This document shows positions 1-6,404 of a stretch of DNA of 6,501 nt, in pieces. This stretch comes from CAZILN01 sp964540005 (GTDB lineage Bacteria; Bacteroidota; Bacteroidia; Bacteroidales; SM23-62). The translations under genes were made by a program, and so were the position numbers. The notes under the pieces are model-generated. The model did not search any database and was not told the DNA's origin. It worked only from the letters and a program-made list of their open reading frames with translations. Where the stretch lies: positions 1 to 6,501 of the forward strand of contig CAZILN010000120.1 in assembly GCA_964540005.1 (NCBI GenBank). Direction: 5' to 3'. The stretch's first letter is position 1; the number at the start of each line of letters is the position of its first letter.

Positions 1-3000
1 CTGGTTATACGGTAGTACCCTATTGCGCCATTGATATTGTGGGGACGGAGGATAACACACAGATCACCATCACACCTACCGCAGATATCGTAGGACATTC
101 GGCTGGGAGCTCCTTTATTATTACCCTTAACAGGGGAGAGACCTATTCATGTGTTGCAACCAGTCAATTGGCTGAAGGCCATCTTGGAGGCACACATATA
201 GTATCTGATAAACCGATTGCAGTAACCATTAAAGATGATTCCGTCTACGCGGGGCCAGAGGGATGCAGGGATCTTATCGGCGATCAGCTGGTACCCATGA
301 AACGGACTGACGGTAGAAATATAGCAGGATTCGAATACATTGCCATGCGCGGGAAGATCAATCTTGACGATGCAGATGTAGACCCTTTAGAAGGGGAAGC
401 AAGGGGTGAGAGGATTTTTATAATGGCTGTAGAACCCAATACAGAGGTATTCATTGACGGAGTCTCATACGCGACAATTGTTAATGCGGGTGAGCAGGTA
501 GATTACGAGCTCACCAGTAATTCAACCCATATCAGGGGAGACAAGCGTATCATGGTCTTGCATGTATCAGGTTTCGGTTGTGAGTTCGGAGGGGCTGTCC
601 TGCCTACTATCGACGGATGTACCGGATCACTTGAAGTCAGTTTTACACGGTCGACCAATGAGGGTTTTTACCTGAATATCATGACGGATGATGCGGCCAA
701 GGATGCATTTACCCTTCATTATGAAGACGGGAGTACCTTCGATATACCCGGGGGTTGGTTTGAAGATGTTGGTACTACCGGATTTGTTACGCTCATGGAT
801 GCTAATAAAAAGTTTGACAACGATATCAATGGTGGAGTGCCCCAGGACGAGGTGGTGAAGATCACCAACTCGGTAAGTGTTTTTCACCTGGGACTGATTG
901 AAGGAGGCCGGTCAACAGGCTGCAAATACGGATATTTTTCTGATTATGCAGAGACCCGGGGATCGGCACTGGTGGTTGAATCAGGATCTCAGTCCATAGG
1001 CCGTTGCTATGGTGATTCAATACAGCTGAGAGCTACAGGCGGACTGACCTATACCTGGTCCCCGGCTGATTATCTTGATGATCCCTTTATTGCCAATCCA
1101 ATTGCCTCACCGCCACCCGGTGTTTATAATTATACGGTTACACTGACAAGAGCCTGCTTTCCTGATACCTCCTTCACCATCATTGTCGGGATATCCACCG
1201 AGGTGGAAGCCTGGTTCGAAATTGACAAATGGTATTTCTGTTCCCCCGATACGGTAACTTTCGATAACCAATCATTCGGGGTGGACAAATCCGACAGTTT
1301 GAATGTGCAGTGGGATTTTGACCTTGATGATCCATCCAATGACTATGTGTATGATACCAGCCAGACAGTTCAGTTTCCCTACCAGAATACTACAGACAGT
1401 GTACAGAAAAAGACAGTACAGTTACTGGTCTGGAACCAGCACGGCTGTGTGAGTGAATTTCAGAGGGAACTGCAGGTGCGTCCTGAGATATCCGCCGGAT
1501 TCACCACTGATGTAACAACAGGCTGCCATCCCCTGGATGTAAATTTTACCAATACTTCCACCGGGAATACAGACAGATATAAATGGACGCTGGGCGACGG
1601 TAATTCATCTAACCAGTCAGATCCATCTCATACCTATATTAACCAGGGAATGGCTGACAGTCTGTACCATGTCACCATGGTGGCCATCTCTCCTTTTTTC
1701 TGTTCGGATACTGCCACCGCTGATATTTCCGTCTATCCATACATTGAAGCAGATTTTGCCATTGACACATTTCAGTCCTGTTCCCCTTTTGTGCTCGAAA
1801 TCGATAATAATTCATCAGGGTATATAGAAGAGTATGAATGGACCTTCGGGGATGGGAGTACATCCAGTACTACAGTATCTTCCTTTACTCACCTGTACTC
1901 GAATACTTCAGATACAGTGCTGAACGCTTCCGTTAAACTGGCAGTCAGGAACCTTTCCGGTGGCTGTGCTGATTCAGTTATCCGCACCATCTCGGTGTTC
2001 CCGGAGGTAACGGCAGCTTTCACCCAGGATACTACAGCCGGTTGTAACGGTATAACCGTACAATTTACCAATCAATCTGCCTCAACAGCAGCCGATTTTA
2101 ACTGGGAGTTCGGGGACGGAGGGTCCTCCTCCCAGACGGATCCCGTTCATGCATTTGAGAATATGGGTTTGTCCAGTACAGATTATACGGTACGGCTGGT
2201 AAGTACCACCGATGATCTCTGCCGGGATACTGCCTACCAGAACATCAGTGTGCATCCCTACATTAAGGCAGACTTTTCAACTGATAAATTTCAGGGCTGT
2301 GCTCCCTTTCTGCTCACCGTGCAGAATGCCGCTGACGGGGCTATATCCCAGTATGAATGGGACTGGGGTGATGGTTCAGCCGGGTCTACTTCGGGAGGAA
2401 GTACACTGAATCATATCTACCAGAACAATGATTCCGTTCCGGTAGTTAACGCATTACAGCTCATTGTTTCCAATACAGACGGGTGTGAGGATACACTGAT
2501 AAGGAACATAACCGTTTTTCCTGTTGTCATTTCCCAGTTTACACAGGATGTTACCGATGGATGTGAACCCCTTCAGGTTCAGTTTACCAACCAGTCAAAT
2601 GTATACGCTACTTCATTCCTGTGGGAGTTTGGTGACGGGGGATCATCGGATGAAAGAGATCCCTTGCATCTGTACCAGAACTTTGATACTGTTAACATCA
2701 CCAATACTGCCAGGTTGATAGCTACTTCGGACGAAAACTGTGCTGATACATCCCAGGTGAATATAAGGGTGTATTCAAAACTGTATGCTGATTTTACTGT
2801 CGATAAGACCAGCAGCTGCACTCCGTTTGATGTCAGTTTTAAAAATTCATCATCGGGAGGCGTCAGGTTCCACTGGGATTTTGGAGACGGAAAGGATACA
2901 ACACTGTTGACTGCCGCCCAGGTCGTTCACAGGTATGACAACCCGTCCCTAACCGATTCGATGCAGTATGAGGCTGTATTAACAGTCTGGAATGCAGATA

Positions 3001-6000
3001 GTTGTTCTTCTGTTTTAAAGAGGACTATTACCGTCTTCCCTGAGGTGACTGCCGTATTTTCTGCTGATACCAGCCAGGGATGCCACCCCCTGTCTGTTTC
3101 ATTCACAAACAGCTCAACAGGTGCCTCAAGCTATAAATGGGATTTTGCCAATGAAAAGTCCTCTGATGAAATGGACCCGGTAATGAGATTCGACAATTAC
3201 GGGTCATCTGATACCGCTTTTAATGTAATGCTTGTCGCTACAAACCTTCAGCTTTGCACGGATACCATGTTTATCCCGGTAACCGTTCATCCTTATGTGA
3301 ATGCAGATTTTTCAACTGATGAATTTCAAGGCTGTGCTCCTTTCGATCTTACAATACAAAATGCTGCTGCCGGGGCTATCTCCCAGTATGAATGGGATTG
3401 GGGAGACGGATCAGCAGTATCGACATCCGGAGGAAATACCCTGAACCATACCTACCAGAACAATGATTCGATTACATTGATACATCCACTGCAGCTGATT
3501 GTATCCAATGCGGGCGGATGCATGGATACCATGGTCAGGAATATTTCCGTTTTCCCTGTTGTTATCTCTCAATTCACGCAGGATGTTACCGAAGGTTGCG
3601 AACCCCTGCAGGTTCAGTTTACCAACCAATCGAAATACGCTACTACATTCCTGTGGGAGTTTGGTGACGGGGGATCATCGCATGAGCAGGACCCCTCGCA
3701 TCTATACCAGAACCTGGATTCTGTCAATATCACAAGTACCGCAAAACTGATAGCCCTCTCAGATGAGAACTGTACTGATACCTCCGAGTTGGACATCACA
3801 GTATATTCATACCTGGAGGCAGACTTTACCATAGATAATACAAGCAGCTGTACCCCCTTTGATGTTGGTTTTACCAATTCTTCCAGTGGCGGGGTCCGGT
3901 TTAACTGGGATTTCGGGGATGGAAGCAATACAACTGTATTTACAGCGTCTCCGGTTGTGCACAGGTATGACAACTCATCACTGACTGATTCTGTGCACTA
4001 CCGGGCCGTACTGACAGCATGGAATGCGGATAGTTGTACTTCTGTAACAGAAAGGACGGTGGCTGTTTTTCCTGAAGTAAGTGCTGGATTCTCTGTCGAT
4101 ACCAGCCAGGGGTGCCATCCTCTGAGTGTAACACTTACAAACAGTTCCACGGGGGCTTCTGCATATAAATGGGATTTTGCCAATGACAAATCCTCGGTTG
4201 AAACGAACCCGGTTATCAGTTTAGAGAACTACGGATCTTCCGATACCGTATATAATATCATGCTTGTTGCTTCTAACCCGCAGTTTTGTACTGATACACT
4301 GGTAGTCCCGGTAACCGTCCATCCCTATGTGGAAGCTGATTTTTCTGCGGACTATCCCGCCCAGTGTACTCCGGCAAATGTAAGTTTTAATAACTCTTCC
4401 ATAAATGGTAATCAGTTTACCTGGACATTCGATACTGCGGTATTCCAGACATCCAGTACGAATTCACTGGTGAGGCAGTTCATTAATAGCAGTTATACCT
4501 CTTCCAGGCTCATTACTATCGGGTTGCAGGCTGTAAGTCTTCAGGGCTGTACATCAACAATGACAAGACAAATAGAAGTGTACCATGATGTAGAAGCAGG
4601 CTTTCAGAGTGATTCGGCAGGATGTTATCCACTGATTTTAACATTCGACAATACCTCGCAGGGAGGGTGGCAGTATGACTGGCAGTTCGGGGATAATGGC
4701 ACATCTGTGGATGAAGATCCCGTTCATACCTATACCAACCTGGGCAATGCGGATTCTGTTTATACGGTGGAACTGGTAGTTACATCGGAAGATTACTGTA
4801 CGGATAGCATATCAGGACAAATTACTGTTCACCCCCAGCCTGTGGCTAAATTCCAGGTGGATAATACAGTAGATTGTCCGCCATTCGAACTCAACATCCT
4901 GAACCTGACAACGGCAGGGGATACCTATTACTGGACTTTTGGTGACGGTACAGTTGGCGATACTACTCCTGATCTTTCTTCTGTCGCCCATACCTATTAT
5001 AATAACAATGACAGTACCCGTACCTATGTACTGCAGATGAGTGCTGAATCTTCTTTTGGCTGCCGGGATACCGTTTCACAGAATATCAATGTTTATCCGG
5101 CCATTACAGTCGATTTTGAACGGGATTCGGCAGGTTGCAGTCCATACCTGTCTGCCTTTAATAATACCTCGGTAAGGATCACCGATCATTTCTGGGATTT
5201 CGGGGATGGCAGCACCAGCCTGCTGGTCCATCCGACAAATTCCTATTTAAATAACAGCATAAATGATACGGTTTTTACTGTATCCCTTACCGGTACATCA
5301 AGGTTCGGATGCATAGACTCAGTCAGCAAGGATGTTACTGTGTATCCCTCGCCCCTGGCTGAATTTGAATTCACTCCCGTATACCAGTATTACCCCAGCG
5401 CAACGGTGAGTCTTGTGAATGTAAGTAATAACGGTTACTGGGACTACCTCTGGGATTACGGTGACGGACAGGAGTCTGACCAGGAAAATCCGGGTACATA
5501 TACTTACAGCAGCTGGGGACAGTTCAATATCACCCTGGATGTTTCCAGTGATAATTGTTATAATTCCATCACCCACTGGATCAGGATCTTTCCCCCGCAG
5601 CCTGTGGCTGAATTCGAACCTGATATTGACAGCGGATGCGTGGAACATTCTGTCGGGTTTACCAACTCTTCACTGTATGCTGAAGAGTACTATTGGGATT
5701 TTGACGATGGGAATACCTCGACTGAACGGGAACCGGTGCATGTCTATGATGTACCCGGACTTTACCAGGCACGGCTGAGGGTTACCGGCGAAGGTGGAGA
5801 AGATATAGCATACAGGGAAATTGAAGTGTACCAACTGCCTGTGGTGGATTTCAAGGTAGCCCCCGATACGGTTATGCTGCCTGACCAGCCGGCCAAGATG
5901 TTCAACTTTTCTGAAGATGGCGAACTTTACCTCTGGGAATTTGGTGATGGCCAGACTTCTACTGACGAGGAGACAAATCATATATATAATGAATTAGGTG

Positions 6001-6404
6001 TTTACGATGTTACCCTCACCGTATGGACCGAAAATAATTGTATGGCTTCACTCACGAAATCCGAAGCTGTGGTAGTAATCGGGGAAGGAGAGATCAAATA
6101 CCCCACTGCTTTTGCTCCGAATCCCAATGGACCCAGCGGAGGCGATTATAGTCTTCAGGATATATCCAACGAGGTATTTCATCCCTATTATGAGGGAGTA
6201 ACCGATTATAAACTGTTCATATATAACCGCTGGGGAGAAATGGTATTTGAGAGTAATGATGTAAATATTGGATGGGACGGTTATTATCGTGGTGAACTCT
6301 GCCAGCAGGGAGTATATGTCTGGATCGTCAAAGGCCGCTACACCAATGGACTCGGATTCGAGGATGCCGGGGATGTCACCCTGGTCAGGAAACCTGATGA
6401 CTAG
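1..6404 (+). CDS. Giant PKD-repeat surface protein with T9SS type B sorting domain (5' partial)
   Basis: This is probably a secreted, surface-attached adhesin-like protein exported by the type IX secretion system. The frame is open from codon 3-5 to TAG at 6402-6404 (2133 residues visible), so the true start and the signal peptide are upstream of the window. A GTG at 39 is not taken as the start: the codons before it are open, no ribosome binding site precedes it, and the residues before it (GYTVVPYCAIDIV) continue smoothly into the domain. Domains in window residues: IgGFc-binding-like, 1 to about 316; Ig-like module with a Cys pair, about 322-396; nineteen PKD-type modules, about 401-2026; CHU_C/gliding-motility C-terminal domain, about 2030-2133. 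No membrane segment or catalytic motif is visible in the translation. Class and export route are well supported by motif recognition. The adhesive role is inferred from architecture, and the ligand is unknown. Confidence 0.93.
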   Translation, partial: GYTVVPYCAIDIVGTEDNTQITITPTADIVGHSAGSSFIITLNRGETYSCVATSQLAEGHLGGTHIVSDKPIAVTIKDDSVYAGPEGCRDLIGDQLVPMKRTDGRNIAGFEYIAMRGKINLDDADVDPLEGEARGERIFIMAVEPNTEVFIDGVSYATIVNAGEQVDYELTSNSTHIRGDKRIMVLHVSGFGCEFGGAVLPTIDGCTGSLEVSFTRSTNEGFYLNIMTDDAAKDAFTLHYEDGSTFDIPGGWFEDVGTTGFVTLMDANKKFDNDINGGVPQDEVVKITNSVSVFHLGLIEGGRSTGCKYGYFSDYAETRGSALVVESGSQSIGRCYGDSIQLRATGGLTYTWSPADYLDDPFIANPIASPPPGVYNYTVTLTRACFPDTSFTIIVGISTEVEAWFEIDKWYFCSPDTVTFDNQSFGVDKSDSLNVQWDFDLDDPSNDYVYDTSQTVQFPYQNTTDSVQKKTVQLLVWNQHGCVSEFQRELQVRPEISAGFTTDVTTGCHPLDVNFTNTSTGNTDRYKWTLGDGNSSNQSDPSHTYINQGMADSLYHVTMVAISPFFCSDTATADISVYPYIEADFAIDTFQSCSPFVLEIDNNSSGYIEEYEWTFGDGSTSSTTVSSFTHLYSNTSDTVLNASVKLAVRNLSGGCADSVIRTISVFPEVTAAFTQDTTAGCNGITVQFTNQSASTAADFNWEFGDGGSSSQTDPVHAFENMGLSSTDYTVRLVSTTDDLCRDTAYQNISVHPYIKADFSTDKFQGCAPFLLTVQNAADGAISQYEWDWGDGSAGSTSGGSTLNHIYQNNDSVPVVNALQLIVSNTDGCEDTLIRNITVFPVVISQFTQDVTDGCEPLQVQFTNQSNVYATSFLWEFGDGGSSDERDPLHLYQNFDTVNITNTARLIATSDENCADTSQVNIRVYSKLYADFTVDKTSSCTPFDVSFKNSSSGGVRFHWDFGDGKDTTLLTAAQVVHRYDNPSLTDSMQYEAVLTVWNADSCSSVLKRTITVFPEVTAVFSADTSQGCHPLSVSFTNSSTGASSYKWDFANEKSSDEMDPVMRFDNYGSSDTAFNVMLVATNLQLCTDTMFIPVTVHPYVNADFSTDEFQGCAPFDLTIQNAAAGAISQYEWDWGDGSAVSTSGGNTLNHTYQNNDSITLIHPLQLIVSNAGGCMDTMVRNISVFPVVISQFTQDVTEGCEPLQVQFTNQSKYATTFLWEFGDGGSSHEQDPSHLYQNLDSVNITSTAKLIALSDENCTDTSELDITVYSYLEADFTIDNTSSCTPFDVGFTNSSSGGVRFNWDFGDGSNTTVFTASPVVHRYDNSSLTDSVHYRAVLTAWNADSCTSVTERTVAVFPEVSAGFSVDTSQGCHPLSVTLTNSSTGASAYKWDFANDKSSVETNPVISLENYGSSDTVYNIMLVASNPQFCTDTLVVPVTVHPYVEADFSADYPAQCTPANVSFNNSSINGNQFTWTFDTAVFQTSSTNSLVRQFINSSYTSSRLITIGLQAVSLQGCTSTMTRQIEVYHDVEAGFQSDSAGCYPLILTFDNTSQGGWQYDWQFGDNGTSVDEDPVHTYTNLGNADSVYTVELVVTSEDYCTDSISGQITVHPQPVAKFQVDNTVDCPPFELNILNLTTAGDTYYWTFGDGTVGDTTPDLSSVAHTYYNNNDSTRTYVLQMSAESSFGCRDTVSQNINVYPAITVDFERDSAGCSPYLSAFNNTSVRITDHFWDFGDGSTSLLVHPTNSYLNNSINDTVFTVSLTGTSRFGCIDSVSKDVTVYPSPLAEFEFTPVYQYYPSATVSLVNVSNNGYWDYLWDYGDGQESDQENPGTYTYSSWGQFNITLDVSSDNCYNSITHWIRIFPPQPVAEFEPDIDSGCVEHSVGFTNSSLYAEEYYWDFDDGNTSTEREPVHVYDVPGLYQARLRVTGEGGEDIAYREIEVYQLPVVDFKVAPDTVMLPDQPAKMFNFSEDGELYLWEFGDGQTSTDEETNHIYNELGVYDVTLTVWTENNCMASLTKSEAVVVIGEGEIKYPTAFAPNPNGPSGGDYSLQDISNEVFHPYYEGVTDYKLFIYNRWGEMVFESNDVNIGWDGYYRGELCQQGVYVWIVKGRYTNGLGFEDAGDVTLVRKPDD
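3..950 (+). other. IgGFc-binding-like N-terminal domain (partial)
   Basis: The first roughly 316 visible residues form a beta-rich region resembling the N-terminal domain of IgG Fc-binding protein (FCGBP), which is also widespread at the N-terminus of Bacteroidota T9SS cargo. Recognisable pieces are TEDNTQITI near the start, then GTHIVSDKPIAVTI, then GCRDLIGDQLVP, and later RIMVLHVSGFGCEFGGAVLP. In the eukaryotic namesake this region is linked to IgG Fc binding. In bacterial proteins the role is not established, and IgG binding should not be assumed here. The domain begins before the window, so its N-terminal strands are missing. The assignment rests on remembered family motifs without a profile search. 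Confidence 0.7.
966..1190 (+). other. Ig-like module linking the N-terminal domain to the PKD array
   Basis: About 75 residues (window residues 322-396) separate the N-terminal domain from the PKD modules. The segment contains YTWSPADYLDDPFIANP and ends in YNYTVTLTRACFPD. This resembles the 'W-S-P-x-x-x-L-x-D-P-x-x-x-N-P' Ig-like modules common in Bacteroidota secreted proteins, and it lacks the PKD W-D-F-G-D-G turn. One Cys lies early (RCYGD) and one late (RACFPD), matching the spacing logic of the Cys pairs in the following modules. It is probably a beta-sandwich spacer; no ligand-binding residues are recognisable. Confidence 0.55.
2259..3293 (+). repeat. Four-module block, copy 1 (P5-P8)
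   Basis: This 1035-bp in-frame block holds four PKD modules of 88, 85, 88 and 84 residues. They match the next four modules one for one and in the same order. Signature residues are FQGCAPF (P5), TQDVTDGCEPLQVQFTNQS (P6), SSCTPFDV (P7) and TSQGCHPLSV (P8). By hand count the two blocks share about 76% of 344 aligned residues, far more than adjacent modules share with each other. The block boundary is set at the Y-I-K-A-D-F strand, but a tandem duplication leaves the exact breakpoint ambiguous. Confidence 0.88.
3294..4325 (+). repeat. Four-module block, copy 2 (P9-P12)
   Basis: This is the 1032-bp second copy of the block, with modules of 88, 84, 88 and 84 residues. It is 3 bp shorter than copy 1 because P10 has one residue fewer than P6 after FTNQS (Lys in place of Asn-Val). 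Hand-counted module identities with copy 1 are about 76% (P5/P9), 81% (P6/P10), 74% (P7/P11) and 73% (P8/P12). The longest exact DNA match I found is 35 nt, 2614-2648 against 3646-3680. After P12 the similarity falls sharply at P13, which supports the right-hand boundary. Confidence 0.88.
5349..6080 (+). other. Membrane-proximal divergent PKD modules P17-P19
   Basis: The three modules before the sorting domain form a distinct group. They are shorter (83, 79 and 82 residues) and have good PKD turns (WDYGDG, WDFDDG, WEFGDG). They use a different linker style (F-P-P-Q-P-V-A-E-F, V-Y-Q-L-P-V-V-D-F) and lack the paired Cys of P1-P16: P17 and P19 have only the late Cys and P18 only the early one. 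They look like standard single PKD domains found next to many T9SS C-terminal domains, not products of the expansion that built P2-P16. Calling them membrane-proximal is an inference from their position beside the C-terminal anchor. Confidence 0.75.
6090..6401 (+). other. CHU_C / gliding-motility-associated C-terminal domain (T9SS type B sorting signal)
   Basis: The last 104 residues carry the CHU_C signature: Y-P-T-A-F-A-P-N near the start, then LFIYNRWGEMVFES, then GWDGYYRGELCQQGVYVW, and the ending G-D-V-T-L-V-R with five more residues. In this family the domain directs export across the outer membrane by the T9SS and, for type B signals, release or attachment at the surface through PorV/PorP-SprF-type partners. 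The first loop reads APNPNGPSGGDYS where most members have F-T-P-N-G-D-G-x-N-D, so it belongs to a variant form. The single Cys in ELCQQG has no partner within the domain. The assignment is strong; whether the mature protein stays attached cannot be told from sequence. Confidence 0.92.

Larger units (their letters stand above)
1203..6080 (+). repeat. Array of nineteen tandem PKD-type modules (P1-P19)
   Basis: Module starts, placed at the E/Y-x-x-A-x-F strand: 1203, 1485, 1740, 2004, 2259, 2523, 2778, 3042, 3294, 3558, 3810, 4074, 4326, 4587, 4836, 5100, 5349, 5598, 5835. A typical module reads A-D-F-x-x-D, G-C-x-P, F-x-N-x-S, W-x-F-G-D-G, H-x-Y-x-N, a hydrophobic strand, C-x-D-T, and V-x-P. 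The W-x-F-G-D-G turn is the PKD hallmark. It is clear in P2-P7, P9-P11 and P15-P19 (WDFDDG in P18), slightly altered in P14 (WQFGDN), and lost in P1, P8, P12 and P13. PKD domains are extracellular Ig-like beta-sandwiches, and arrays of them usually act as extended stalks or adhesive surfaces. Boundaries were set by eye and may be off by a few residues. Confidence 0.9.

Noticed and set aside
39..41. GTG at 39 as the gene's start codon
   Set aside because: The frame is open upstream to the window edge, no ribosome binding site precedes the GTG, and the residues before it fit the same domain. The gene is simply cut by the window.
2212..3750. Plus-strand open frames at 2212-2409, 2524-2718 and 3499-3750 in another frame, two of them alike
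   Set aside because: They are shifted-frame readings of repeated PKD modules (P4-P5, P6 and P9-P10). The resemblance comes from the tetramer duplication, and no independent start signal is evident.
2579..3973. Minus-strand open frames at 2579-2821 and 3614-3973 that encode similar peptides
   Set aside because: Their similarity is a by-product of the duplicated PKD modules on the opposite strand. The predicted peptides show no recognisable domain and lie fully inside the real gene.
5319..5981. Overlapping open frames of about 103-109 codons on both strands near the 3' end
   Set aside because: They overlap one another and the clear PKD coding frame, and no recognisable domain appears in their translations.
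1203..6080. CRISPR or noncoding tandem repeat array
   Set aside because: The period of about 250-265 bp keeps the reading frame and encodes PKD domains. Repeat copies are diverged at DNA level, and there are no short direct repeats with unique spacers.
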